The position numbers were made by a program, and so were the translations under genes. DNA of 64,000 nucleotides from Alentia gelatinosa (Eukaryota > Annelida > Polychaeta > Phyllodocida > Polynoidae), in assembly GCA_950022655.1 (NCBI GenBank), contig OX465579.1:48463950-48527949 (forward strand), written 5' to 3'. Positions within the stretch are counted from its first letter, which is position 1. The number at the start of each line of letters is the position of its first letter. Positions 33,501-39,345 of the stretch are shown piece after piece. The notes below the pieces were generated by a model. It had not been told where the DNA came from. It saw only the letters and a list, made by a program, of their open reading frames with translations, and did not search any database.

Positions 33501-35268
33501 AAATTGTTCCTGTTGGAGATGCCATACAATCGACCGAATACATCTAGGTACATGTCATTGCAATGTTAGAACACCGCTTTTTACACAATCATGTTCGCTA
33601 TGAATTCTGCAATAAATGATGTTTCATGATAAATCTGTGTTAGAAATATAAGAACAGTCGATTCAGTATATTGAGTAGGAACCTATCGTGTAACCGATAC
33701 TTTACCAATTTCCTCAGATTCTATTGCTGTTAATACTAGAAATGGTTCTTGTTCTTTCTGTTTTGTGAGTACGAACGTTTTCTCTCACGGGTCCGAGAAA
33801 TTTCGTAAAGAGAGCCACTCTTTAATATGTGGATAGGAAAACCACCTATCTAGCAAAACGACCAGGGATCGCATCACATAACCAAGCAATCCTTTGTTTT
33901 ACCAACCGACTACGCCCCCTATCATTGAAAAAAGTGTTCCTGCCACACTTATGGTGTTTCGTTTCTACAGGACCAAGAATATGTTGAACTGATTCGCATT
34001 CGTATATTAATTCTACATACAACAATATGAACAGACATGAATTATATCTGTACCAGGAGTTATATTTTTACTGTTTCAATACTTTAGAACAGGAGACGTT
34101 TATTGTGTTCTCAGTATATGGTTCACCTCCTAATTATCTACCATTTCACGTGTTTATCTGGATAACACCTAAATTTAGATGCAATAAGCCGAGGTACATT
34201 TTTCCAATCTGAATCATATAAATGTAGAGTACATCATTACATGGTGGGTTTATTCCAGTACATCCCATCATAAACATATGGGCTATTTAATTATATGTCA
34301 TTCAAATGATGTCCCTATTGTGATACATCTGAACTATCTAATAAAACTGCAGAACTTTTAATCTGTACCGGTACTAGTAAATTGTTAATGTTGTCTCATT
34401 ATACCAGCCTGCATCAATAATATTTTGTAACTGACATGTTAAGACTTAAGTTTGCTTTTACTACTGGTACATGTTGCACATCTGTTTCCAGGGAGAACTC
34501 TAGGTAAAATTATTATTTTATGTTTATCCAATGTTAATGGAATAAGTTGTATAAGTACTCTATGATGTAATCTACCACTCAGCCACCGGTATAATACTAG
34601 AAAACACCGAGGCACTATCAATATTGCTCGTGGCAGTGCTATAGTATAGATTGTTACTAGCACTAGCAGCTTTATGAGTAGGCCTATTGCATGTCATAAA
34701 GGCCTCTCTCTTTCTGTGCCGTTGGCTCTGACGGTGATGCCGCAACAACTTTGGTGGTAATCAACAGTAAATTGGACATGCTTTTATGGCTTTAGTTTTA
34801 CGGTAAATGAAAGGGCGATAATAGGGAAAAAATCGTTGATTCAATAATTACCTCTTCTAACTTCCGCATGTGACGCAGAGGTGTTCTTGCTCCATGTCTA
34901 AAGAAAATCTGTACTAACTTCAGCTCCATGTCAGCGACATCAGGACCTGCCTCCGGAGATCCCGGTGAGTTGGATTCCGTTGAAGACGAACCATTGGATT
35001 GTGTCTTGCCTTCAGAGATGCTGTCAGCGTGAAGGACCGACTGTGCTCCAGTTGCCCGCCTTTGCCGATTCACGAGATAGGCAAACCCACCACTGAACCC
35101 ACATAGTGACAATAACTTCCATGTTCTTGTCCGATTCATTTCTCCACGCTTAGAGATCTGCCTTCTGGATGTTGCATTCACACCGGTATGCACGTCAGTG
35201 CAAGGTCGCTGCCGTCTGCCGAAGAGTCGGCCAGTCGGGGAGCTCTGCCAGATTAGTTCCAATAGCAT
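372..35268 (-). CDS. ACP6: Lysophosphatidic acid phosphatase type 6 (ACP6-like), split gene of ten coding exons
   Basis: Joined coding exons (minus strand, 5' to 3'): 35139-34852, 32131-32000, 31321-31200, 29611-29523, 11553-11395, 6968-6916, 2251-2151, 1886-1797, 1190-1022, 515-372. They sum to 1347 nt with consistent phases throughout, giving 448 residues and a stop; human ACP6 has 428. The family are histidine phosphatases that hydrolyse lysophosphatidic acid to monoacylglycerol, mostly in mitochondria. Seen: a hydrophobic N-terminal stretch (residues 9-23), RHGARTP at 81-87 with the nucleophilic histidine at 82, AGQLT in exon 3, IRSTN at 182-186, and His-Asp at 355-356. I chose ATG 35139 because MNRTRTWKLL aligns with the human start; an in-frame ATG at 35268 would add 43 residues and an in-frame TAG lies just above it. 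The assignment comes from remembered family sequence, not a search. The gene body hosts a full Penelope-like element in intron 4, in the opposite orientation. Confidence 0.9.
1022..1190 (-). CDS. ACP6: ACP6 exon 9 (catalytic His-Asp)
   Basis: 169 nt, acceptor TTTGTCTTTTCCCGTGCAG, donor CAG|GTAATG. It encodes PLCMCLFSCHDSTLTPLLEG, then LWPPYAADLRFELW and FWVKTRYVQQ, matching human LYLYAAHDVTFIPLL...KWPPFAVDLTMELY. The HD pair is the general-acid end of the active site. Confidence 0.94.
1797..1886 (-). CDS. ACP6: ACP6 exon 8
   Basis: 90 nt, acceptor TTTTCTCTTTCAG, donor CCA|GTACGA (not ideal). It encodes DQPHSLRLTVGRTFHNVQSN followed by IDQHVNNPN. It aligns with human [20 protein letters not shown]. 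Phases agree with exons 7 and 9. Confidence 0.83.
2151..2251 (-). CDS. ACP6: ACP6 exon 7 (AHGLP segment)
   Basis: 101 nt, strong polypyrimidine acceptor (TTTTTCTCCATAG), donor TGA|GTAGGT. It encodes AHGLPVPQFLLDLEDEIEKG and then SSMLLTYMSGLP, equivalent to [21 protein letters not shown] of human ACP6. It starts in phase 0 and ends with two bases of a glutamate codon. Confidence 0.88.
4650..5095. other. GC-rich island of unknown origin in ACP6 intron 6
   Basis: The sequence changes abruptly from AT-rich to GC- and CpG-richer at about 4648 and back at about 5100, where a MITE-like element begins. Frames are open on both strands (plus 4574-5008, minus 4579-4860), with short repeats such as CGTTGTG. 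I recognise no protein. It could be an old element fragment. Confidence 0.45.
5111..5372. mobile_element. MITE-like element, 14-bp inverted ends
   Basis: ATTTATCCTACCCC at 5111-5124 is the exact reverse complement of 5359-5372. The interior near the right end (AATGTTAAGCCTATGGAG at 5331-5348) recurs in inverse orientation in the element at 37515-37662, and a diverged copy is at about 8999-9045, so these are one family. Confidence 0.6.
6916..6968 (-). CDS. ACP6: ACP6 exon 6 (tentative)
   Basis: 53 nt, acceptor GTTTCTAGGATGTCAG, donor TCT|GTGATA (weak). It encodes (G)AEGKGWILLHDTIILKS. It is the best candidate I found that starts with the two bases needed after exon 5 and ends in phase 0 before AHGLP of exon 7. 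The aspartate seven residues before AHGLP matches the human ILLDNVAAEQAHNLP region. The segment is two to three residues shorter than in human, and the donor is poor. A competing 62-nt candidate at 9989-9928 has right phases but lacks the aspartate. Confidence 0.5.
7432..7483. repeat. Perfect 52-bp palindrome
   Basis: 26-bp arms (7432-7457 and 7458-7483) are exact reverse complements with no spacer, centred on GTATAC. It lies in ACP6 intron 5. I see no larger element around it. Confidence 0.95.
8817..8917. repeat. 20-bp inverted repeat with 61-nt loop
   Basis: TGAAAGTTTAGGGTCAGAGC (8817-8836) is exactly inverted at 8898-8917, and the loop adds partial pairing (CCCATC with GATGGG). Probably a short foldback element. 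Confidence 0.8.
11395..11553 (-). CDS. ACP6: ACP6 exon 5
   Basis: 159 nt, acceptor CCCTCACTTTCAG, donor CTAG|GTAAGC. It encodes PVVIPVSSSKEETLIPNF, RSCPTLLAMEKRVRERE and ITNKINEVLG, aligning with human [21 protein letters not shown] and the helix after it. It follows an 18-kb intron and ends one base into a codon. Confidence 0.93.
12973..13090. repeat. 17-bp inverted repeat, 118-bp foldback
   Basis: GTTTTGTAGACAGGCAG (12973-12989) is exactly inverted at 13074-13090. The interior also shows partial complementarity (GTAAACC with GGTTTA, GATTGATG with CATCAA). Confidence 0.75.
13468..13501. repeat. 34-nt hairpin
   Basis: Arms 13468-13482 and 13487-13501 pair at 14 of 15 positions around a four-base TGTA loop. 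Confidence 0.75.
15817..16080. repeat. Diverged tandem duplication, about 130-bp unit
   Basis: Unit 1 (15817-15946) and unit 2 (15947-16080) share GAGCA-CTCATGTACT, TTTATA-TATAGG, TTTCTAT, ATTGC-GTCAT-TCAC and AATAACGTGT landmarks in the same order, with many substitutions. No coding sense found. Confidence 0.6.
16682..16711. repeat. 30-nt near-palindrome
   Basis: TATTTAGCGCGTGC, AA, GCACGTGCTAAATA: 13 of 14 arm positions are complementary. Confidence 0.8.
18496..18541 (+). repeat. Dispersed repeat copy A (GTTTGTTTGGGTAGTTTAA family)
   Basis: 46 bp matching 25983-26028 with three differences. Similar motifs are familiar to me from mollusc repeats, but no search was run. Confidence 0.6.
19891..19907. 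repeat. Target-site duplication, left copy
   Basis: TTATTTGTATGTAACTA, identical over 17 bp to 25943-25959. The flanking bases differ, so the duplication is exactly 17 bp. Confidence 0.95.
19908..19948 (+). repeat. T-rich run between target duplication and left PLTR
   Basis: 41 nt consisting only of T and isolated A, roughly T-runs of 6-11 separated by single A. It lies inside the target-site duplication, so it arrived with the insertion or was added during it, but has no counterpart in the right repeat, which ends in a poly(A) run instead. Confidence 0.85.
19949..20628 (+). repeat. Left PLE terminal direct repeat (PLTR)
   Basis: 680 bp, colinear with 25255-25934 at a constant offset of 5306 with no net indel. 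I count four substitutions. It starts with the last codons of ORF2 (GLNVMDPLKH and stop) and continues through the element's 3' UTR. It carries an early stem (20000-20014 with 20048-20065), a 7-bp hairpin CTCCCAC/GTGGGAG near 20270, a CGGG-TCAT-CCCG hairpin followed by six T (20401-20418), and the ribozyme core. Two small ORFs lie here (20089-20358 and 20466-20672); I see no protein family in them. Confidence 0.96.
20362..20599 (+). ncRNA. Hammerhead ribozyme, discontinuous (left PLTR copy)
   Basis: Read by eye as a type I hammerhead. Helix I is CGAGC (20362-20366) with GCTCG (20595-20599). The core CTGAAGA is at 20367-20373. Helix II is GC/GC (20374-20375, 20381-20382) closing loop ACCTA. 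GAAA is at 20383-20386. Helix III is CCGC (20387-20390) with GCGG (20589-20592), with A20386 pairing U20593. The cleavage triplet is GUA, so the cut is predicted after A20594. Helix III continues past a U-U mismatch with three more pairs. Loop III is about 198 nt, far longer than in compact hammerheads; long insertions are known in discontinuous mammalian hammerheads. Hammerheads are established in PLE terminal repeats. The two-base-pair helix II is short, so activity is inferred, not shown. Confidence 0.75.
20679..22799 (+). CDS. PLE ORF1, proline-rich basic protein of unknown function
   Basis: 706 residues from ATG 20679 to TAG 22797-22799. The N-terminal third is acidic and Ser/Asp/Ala-rich with a KKRKK cluster near residue 130 that could be a nuclear localisation signal. 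Residues about 245-400 look helical and ordered (SLWKQARNSAVNACRDAG, then Arg/Ala-rich helices) and may be the folded core. From about 415 to the end it is dominated by Pro, Arg, Asn and Gln, typical of disordered nucleic-acid-binding tails. There is no zinc knuckle, RRM or esterase motif that I can see. It overlaps ORF2 in another frame. By analogy with ORF1 proteins of other retroelements it may package the RNA, but that is inference. An in-frame 68-codon ORF ends six bases before the ATG. Confidence 0.85.
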   Translation: MSQKPDDIILPDTAFEQNPEPVLEASDSTDSDVNPAFEAAAAAADDDANGNADQQVSLSTPQSLTQLLGLLNTQDTPYHSPIDSDNDETYCPTGLDKSKSIDLVALVGQVLNANRPTSGSRGHDAGKPGKKRKKDANTSNESLNLDDTELSKFIQNLIDNPNTGKLLISHLHDILNGETILRDTISKMAAPTPASGRTDIHSPTLSHANNANKVSTGVQTNAKTVSFSPQMENEAANAPANRMIMSDGTHSLWKQARNSAVNACRDAGRAAWLRDLNERGILTYWSLWTEDIPSYAVATPELKASLVEITRRSAQAIQEAVARHLDGVALRKEKSVKTIMTAVQGLMKEESSPDFDRAANKIAEYVQAERNAERVKLTKRFDVLSATQYSDIQLINSRRYFVCDFVNEDDMSWSDQSGPTDPPPPNPPAAPATTETRPQSAPNAGHEPTNQRSADAPPGRPAPRTASYAQVLGQIGNRLLLPAQPHPNLPNLVPPRCPPPRNSSTWQARPSTTTQGNSENRPTFVPRPPLPQRNPPPKRRNTQPTAPTVGRPGPNASVEEILDYWLDPAQVPTSRANARPRANPAQPQRSRNPDTRNPSNTAGDPNRSRSNSRGRNPNPRGNPTPQTQTRPNQGFPTTRPQEQPGARGPPGQWRMAGPPRRRPNQPPRPPRLNPNQTQRTPNAAPAQTLPPNLQLMKEALLNALTK
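22634..25288 (+). CDS. PLE ORF2: reverse transcriptase with C-terminal GIY-YIG endonuclease
   Basis: Open for 884 codons. The first ~55 residues overlap ORF1 and are low-complexity, so translation may really start at ATG 22832 or by a -1 frameshift. Numbering from 22634: IVIKPADKGGKLVI 264-277, LLPKIHK 345-351, GRPIVSA 358-364, RT motif A LDVTSLYTNIP 416-426, motif B GTAMGTRVAPTYANLF 479-494, motif C YRFIDDIFF 514-522 with the catalytic DD pair at 518-519, and VNFLDTTV 556-563. A cysteine cluster (CC, C, YC at 738-748) resembles the PLE zinc finger. GIY-YIG: LVYCITC...YVGQT 779-795, R803/H807 and the terminal EFNWIQRLHTNAPVGLN 861-877. All key residues look intact. It nicks target DNA and reverse-transcribes the element RNA. 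Its last codons are repeated in the left PLTR. Confidence 0.96.
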   Translation: MENGGPPPPSPKSTTSTPPPQPQPDTAYPKCCARPNSPTQPSTYEGGTSKCPHQIDLTYTHSKTDQMAPANHLDTCTNLVDFNLNNNSETYSPLFVFRNKITESDPSNNSSVVNLSDHYLSPTELSLLERGLNFCPTPGEPHLADLRRDLDSFHRRLKIRTYFDPENRQTHQSHVDSSTSSSDEDSDTDPMTNSDNPILTAIVKSKVIKRNSNWQPNIVPLPLRAFILANETDLNKTFVKAPHYQNLDKDEKSSLKALTKNRSIVIKPADKGGKLVIQNRADYVKEGLRQLSDPAFYKEVSTDLTTQHNEEITLYLHKLQQRGEVSSTLLKKLITENPKTAELYLLPKIHKGKTPPPGRPIVSANSCPTEKISALVDIYLRPFLTSTKSYLKDTGDLLNKLAALGTLQPNCILGTLDVTSLYTNIPNQEGCYSIYRLLAKNRTQTGRDLSNTSLCRLLWFVLTKNNFDFNGQHYLQVGGTAMGTRVAPTYANLFMADLEERHIYTYPDQPMVWYRFIDDIFFIWPHGPEKLKDFITHVNSIHSTIKFTEETSTESVNFLDTTVRLRDGVLSTDLFVKPTDSCNYLRYDSAHPKHCIRGIPYGQFLRLRRICTDESDFVRNCITKGRHFIRRGYPETLLREAFAKALNKPRESLLKPNKHTADEPQKNIVVTTYNPGFNGLLRVVNANWGLLGKSCATRMIHQQKPIGAYRRPKNLRNLLVRAKLKLESIPLTIPVNNCCLRPNSCRYCPKLNTDGRIRCSASGRVYMSRYNVSCCSSNLVYCITCKRCGIQYVGQTKQELKSRFVAHFSNITKNNVRESEVARHFNSIHHMGLEDLTIHIVDFVYAAPDTAKAKYLRDLLEFNWIQRLHTNAPVGLNVMDPLKH
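25255..25934 (+). repeat. Right PLE terminal direct repeat (PLTR)
   Basis: The downstream copy of the 680-bp repeat. It overlaps the ORF2 C-terminus (stop at 25286-25288) and ends in an A-run (25932-25941) that abuts the target-site duplication. Differences from the left copy include an A/G change in the terminal ORF2 codons, an A/T change in an A-run, and two changes to T (near 25386 and 25504). Confidence 0.96.
25668..25905 (+). ncRNA. Hammerhead ribozyme, discontinuous (right PLTR copy)
   Basis: Identical core at offset +5306: helix I 25668-25672 with 25901-25905, CTGAAGA 25673-25679, GAAA 25689-25692, helix III 25693-25696 with 25895-25898, cut predicted after A25900. I see no mismatch in any core position between the two copies. 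Confidence 0.75.
25943..25959. repeat. Target-site duplication, right copy
   Basis: TTATTTGTATGTAACTA, directly after the A-run ending the right terminal repeat. It matches 19891-19907 exactly. Confidence 0.95.
25983..26028 (+). repeat. Dispersed repeat copy B, just right of the PLE
   Basis: Second copy of the family at 18496-18541, beginning 24 bp after the right target duplication. It is outside the PLE. Confidence 0.6.
29523..29611 (-). CDS. ACP6: ACP6 exon 4 (IRSTN active-site segment)
   Basis: 89 nt, acceptor TTGGTCTTCCAG, donor AAAG|GTAAGA. It encodes WIRSTNITRCIESLKC followed by VLSGIYGEASFRNK, almost superimposable on human [20 protein letters not shown]. The arginine of IRSTN is the conserved phosphate-binding residue of the histidine phosphatase fold. 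It starts with one base and ends with one base of a split codon. Confidence 0.93.
31200..31321 (-). CDS. ACP6: ACP6 exon 3 (AGQLT segment)
   Basis: 122 nt, acceptor GCACACAG, donor GTGTG|GTGAGT. It encodes NGVTAGQLTALGQDQ, then LGRQLRRDYP and YDPHQV, matching the GMFAGQLTKVGMQQ...LGERLRKNY region of human ACP6. It ends two bases into a codon, completed by exon 4 as tryptophan. Confidence 0.93.
32000..32131 (-). CDS. ACP6: ACP6 exon 2
   Basis: 132 nt, phase 0 to phase 0. The acceptor is TTATTTCCAG and the donor AAA|GTGAGT. It encodes 44 residues from VHYDPKF to NQVTFK, containing SLHGGPRP, which corresponds to the NLAGGPKP segment of human ACP6. Confidence 0.93.
34852..35268 (-). CDS. ACP6: ACP6 exon 1 (N-terminus and catalytic RHG motif)
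   Basis: Coding from ATG 35139 (or ATG 35268) to 34852, with donor GAG|GTAATT. It encodes a short basic leader, a hydrophobic segment (SLCGFSGGFAYLV), a low-complexity Ser/Gly/Glu linker, and then LVQIFFRHGARTPLRH, the phosphohistidine motif. The segment before the linker resembles a mitochondrial targeting or anchor sequence, as in human ACP6. It ends in phase 0 after RKLEE, which joins exon 2 at VHYDP as expected from the human VEWNP region. Confidence 0.9.
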
Positions 35269-35765
35269 CAACTAGGTGGCGGTACTGTCCCGACCTATTG
35301 CTCGCTAGTGACACCTAGGAGTAGTATTTCTTCTCTGTGAGTTAGCCATAAAAGTCGACAAGAACTATGTAGAAACATGAACCCACACGCCTAATTACCT
35401 ACTATATCTAAAACGGTAGAATTTTGTAGAAATCAAAGACAGGATATTCGACAATGAGGAGTCAACTCAATATTCTGATAATATTACATTTGAAATTGAA
35501 TGTATAGAAATTCTAAATAAATTCTAAAAAGTAGTTTTTTACGTAGTAAAGCAATGTCATTTTCTCCAAATTGTCACAGAATATGTTAAATGTATAGTGC
35601 TACATATTAAAGTCGTATAGTTCTTTGTACATATCTAGGTCTTTATCTTGAATTGAAGAAAAACTTTGTTTCATGATAGTTCTGATATAAATTGAGCAAA
35701 TGTAAATAAGCAAATTTTACTGATTAGGTTAGGGACTGTTCATTATTTTCGGCAGGGTGAGTTAT

Positions 35766-35930
35766 TGGAGGGGGGGGGGGATTATGTGAGGGTATTTGCC
35801 TTGGGGGGGGGGGGCATTTATTCAGAGGTATTTGCCTTGGGGGGGGGGGGGGGATTTTATCTAGAGGTATTTTTCACCTTGGGGGGGGGGGGGGATTTCA
35901 TTTCACGGTATTTGCCTGGGTGCGGCGTTT
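35766..35930. repeat. G-run minisatellite upstream of ACP6
   Basis: Four degenerate ~37-42-bp units containing AGGTATTTGCCTT, each holding an uninterrupted run of about 11-16 G on the plus strand (near 35768, 35803, 35839, 35881). It lies 0.5-0.66 kb upstream of the ACP6 start, with C-runs on the ACP6 sense strand. Confidence 0.85.
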
Positions 35931-37514
35931 CAATTTCAATGATTTACATATTTGTGATTTACCCACATAGGAGGTTCTAGAACTGTGTATTTTGGATAAT
36001 CTATACAGAGGCCAATAGTGTCTGATCTCTTCTAGCAGAATTAAGAAATTTATATATATTTATATATATAAGCCCTGGTGATTGTGGCAGAGAAGATAAT
36101 AAGTGAGGTACTGTAACACCTGGCAGTGCCATATCTATAGAGTGGGAGCTCATCATACTAAGACTTCTTGTAATCTGCCATGCCAGACGTCTAGTATTCG
36201 CAATCTTTTAAAAACGTCAAACATATGAAAACAAGCCAGGACTATTTTCTGCAAAAGAAAACTGCAATGATTTTAGAGTTTGTAGGCTGTGCATGAATGT
36301 GCTAAGACTATCAAAGGCAATACTGCTGTTTAGGAGATTGCTCCATGACTCTATGCGGTGCAGCTCCACTGTATTAGTATCTATAGATACTCAGTTCAAT
36401 GGACAATATCAGGTGATAGCTGTGCAATGTAGCTTAGCACATAAAAGTTGTCTTTTTGGTGCCTCCACTGTCTCAATAGAACACCCCTTAAGATAGGTCT
36501 TAGAGCAGCAGGTAAGCTTTAGTTGGTTATTTACACCACGGATTTGGATATTATAGGTCCGAGGTTACACTGGCATACTTAGATTATTAATTAAAATATG
36601 TGGATAAAAGAAATCTAGCTGACATACAGATGTATAAATCAATTTTGCAAAACTAAACATCCAGTCTTAATCGGTTAAAACATATAAATGTGGGACTTCA
36701 TGTTCTAAAAGATACGATGAAAATTCAGTCTGTGGTCTGATACTATTACTACTAATACTAGAGTAGTGATAGTTCTCGCTGACACTATATACTATAAGGA
36801 TATAAGCATACTTCCTTGTAAACATGACACATATGCCCATATATTCCATATAAACCTCACAGGTATGCACTACATATCATAAAGGTAACTGATCGGCATA
36901 TATCATACGAATATGAAACCAGGGAAATCACATTCATCGTCTGCATTCTTCCGACCTCGGGGACTGAGTCCACGTGGGTTTGTTTATGTCTGAGGAATCC
37001 CAGAAGCCTCGTGTAGTAGGCCCGAGGTTAATTCAATCAACTTTCGGGTGGCGTATTATCAATTCTAAGCGAGAATCATAGTGAATGAGAGGTGTTCACA
37101 TATTTAACTTAAGTGTTCTATCTGAATCCATCCATATAGTTAAAAATAAGTTGCAATATTTAAAACGCTACTTATTTAGGACAATATTTTCAACCAATCA
37201 GAGAAGTCCACTTTGACAGCACGCGCCACCACGACAAAGTCGCGAGTTCAAAACTGACAAAGACAGAATACCGTCGATGTTTTAACTAATATTGTTGCTA
37301 GTTGATGGCATGGAACATAACATCTTCAGCGTAGAGCAAGCATCTGGATGATATGTAAGTTAACATTTTCATCTTGTAAAAAGTTTCATTAGGGTTTCGT
37401 CAGGAACACGAACTGAAGTTTGGCGCTCGGAGTAGGGTCGCGCAATTTGACAGCTTTCTCTGCTACCAGAACTTCAGAAGTGCTATAATATAGTCGAGTT
37501 GAATGGTGTTTGCA

Positions 37515-37662
37515 ATTTTATCTCACCCCGGTATTTTTCTCCATAGGCTTAACATTAGGAACTCGGAACTCCACGGCCGTGAAGTTCGTGTACCCAATAC
37601 TCGATGGCTAATTTGGTGATTCATTTTATCAATGAATAATGTTATACGGGGTGAGATAAAAT
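37515..37662. mobile_element. MITE-like element, 16-bp inverted ends
   Basis: ATTTTATCTCACCCCG (37515-37530) is perfectly inverted at 37647-37662. The 148-bp element shares its subterminal CTCCATAGGCTTAACATT with the 5.1-5.4 kb element. Confidence 0.7.
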
Positions 37663-37664
37663 CA

Positions 37665-37805
37665 GAAACCCACTCGATGAAAATAACTTGGTCCACACTC
37701 CACCTCGTTTAATCGCAGAGTAATTCACTCAGCTTCGCTTCGTGAATTACTCTGCAGTCAAACTCGGTGGAGTACGGACCAAGTTATTTTCCTCTCGTGG
37801 GTTTC
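37665..37805. repeat. Near-palindromic 141-bp hairpin element
   Basis: Outer arms 37665-37710 and 37760-37805 are inverted copies with a handful of mismatches. The inner arms GCAGAGTAATTCAC (37715-37728) and 37742-37755 are perfect. It adjoins the 37515-37662 element directly. It looks like a foldback MITE. Confidence 0.75.
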
Positions 37806-38110
37806 CTTCTAAGTCTAAGAATCATGTTTCCGGGGCTTCGCTTGTTATACTTGATCATCTACTGTCAGTATGAGTATGACCAAATCCGTGCAGTACACAT
37901 CGAATCTTAAACTTAGAGTTAAGGATGTGAAACTTTTTCGGCATTTGTATGAACTCAGCTAGCTTTGAATACTGAGGGTTCACGACTGATACTTCCACTT
38001 CCAGTACCGTATAAAACGGCGTAACCTATCGATCATCAATAGTAGATCCAATAAATAACACTGACACAGTATTTAGAAGTGAGTGAAGGAATAGCATGTT
38101 CGCATATCTA

Positions 38111-39343
38111 AAGTGGGTGTTCCACCAAACAGGCGCTTTGCAGGCAGGTTTTTTTAGCCTTCAGCTGACATTACTTGGTGGGGCCAGCCACCCCTAAAGG
38201 GCTGGTAGCCGCGCGATGTCATGTGTATGTTTTGGTGCTCGACCACCGCAAGACCTCAAGACACATCGAGACAAATAGGCACTGGATTATTCAAACCTAG
38301 CCTGATTAAGCAAGACAACCAAATCGGGACTAATCTTGCTACATCTTGTGTGTTGGTGGAATCAGCACTTAACTCTGCAAAATCTCCCTGCTGTTCCACC
38401 AACTTCCTTATTTCTAGCCTGGCGACGACCACAAGGGTACCGGGTACACACACCGCCTGACAGGCTCCCACCCAGCTGTTCCACCAAGCTGTTCCAACAA
38501 GCCCTACGGTCAGGTGTTGCCAGCGTTGAACACACAGTGGGTATGCTGCTGCTGTCTGATGGACGTTGGTCACAATAATGTGCCAGCCCCCACTCATCCA
38601 ATAAGGGTCAGGACAAATATGCCTCCATACACTGCGCCGCTCTGGCTCCACGAAATCCACAGATTGAGAAAAGCAGTGTGCTGCCTTGTTGACACTTGTA
38701 CGGGAACGATGATAGCTTGTCAGTGAGAGAGAGAAGGGGTCATCCCAAACCACTGAATTCTGTGTTAAATTGAATAATGAAGGTAAATTAAGATAAGCCT
38801 TGATGTTATGAATGTGTATGACATGCTCTGGTGCTCAAATTCTGCCTGAATTACCGAAACTGTTACAATTTTCTGTCTCTGCTGCCAGGTTATCGCATTG
38901 CCGGGTGTCTGGTTCATGTTGACTGTGTCTATTATGGTATATGTGTGCAAGCCGTCAAAGCTCCTGGCCGCCTGGTGCTAAATATTTATTCAAATAGATT
39001 TTGGCTGGCGATGCAGCTAGGAACAATTTAGCCCTCAAAACCCCTGACCAGTCTGCTTCAATGTGCTTGGTGGAATAGCAAAAAAATTACCTTTAGGCCA
39101 GGCTAGCGGTTCGCGAGAAGGAACAGCCCTGCCGACGCTGGGTCAGCGACAGGATTTTCAAGACATGGGGATGGGCTGGCTCTGTCATTGCAGCCGGCCG
39201 GCCAGGCAGACGTTACGGGCTGTCCCACCAAGTAGATCATCGTCGCCGATGCACAATTTGGGCTGGAGACAGTTGCCAAACACCACAATGCCGCCACAAT
39301 GCCATTGGTTGGGACTAGCAGCTGTTTGGTGGAACACCCGCTT
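38111..39343. mobile_element. Non-autonomous DNA transposon with 22-bp terminal inverted repeats
   Basis: The ends are AAGTGGGTGTTCCACCAAAC-AG (38111-38132) and its inverted copy at 39322-39343, 21 of 22 bases matching. A TA dinucleotide flanks each end (38109-38110, 39344-39345), consistent with a TA target duplication. The 1233-bp interior is GC-richer than its surroundings and has about six further TTGGTGGAA/TTCCACCAA-like boxes in both orientations. Open frames at 38256-38753 (minus) and 39063-39377 (plus) show no transposase signature, so I call it non-autonomous. Superfamily not assigned. Confidence 0.75.
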
Positions 39344-39345
39344 TA

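Larger units (their letters stand above)
29612..34851 (-). other. ACP6 introns 1-3
   Basis: Intron 3 (29612-31199), intron 2 (31322-31999) and intron 1 (32132-34851) are AT-rich and carry no feature I can support beyond their splice sites. Confidence 0.8.

Noticed and set aside
38256..38753. 165-codon minus-strand ORF
   Set aside because: It is inside the inverted-repeat transposon, has no transposase motif, and overlaps other open frames created by GC-rich sequence.
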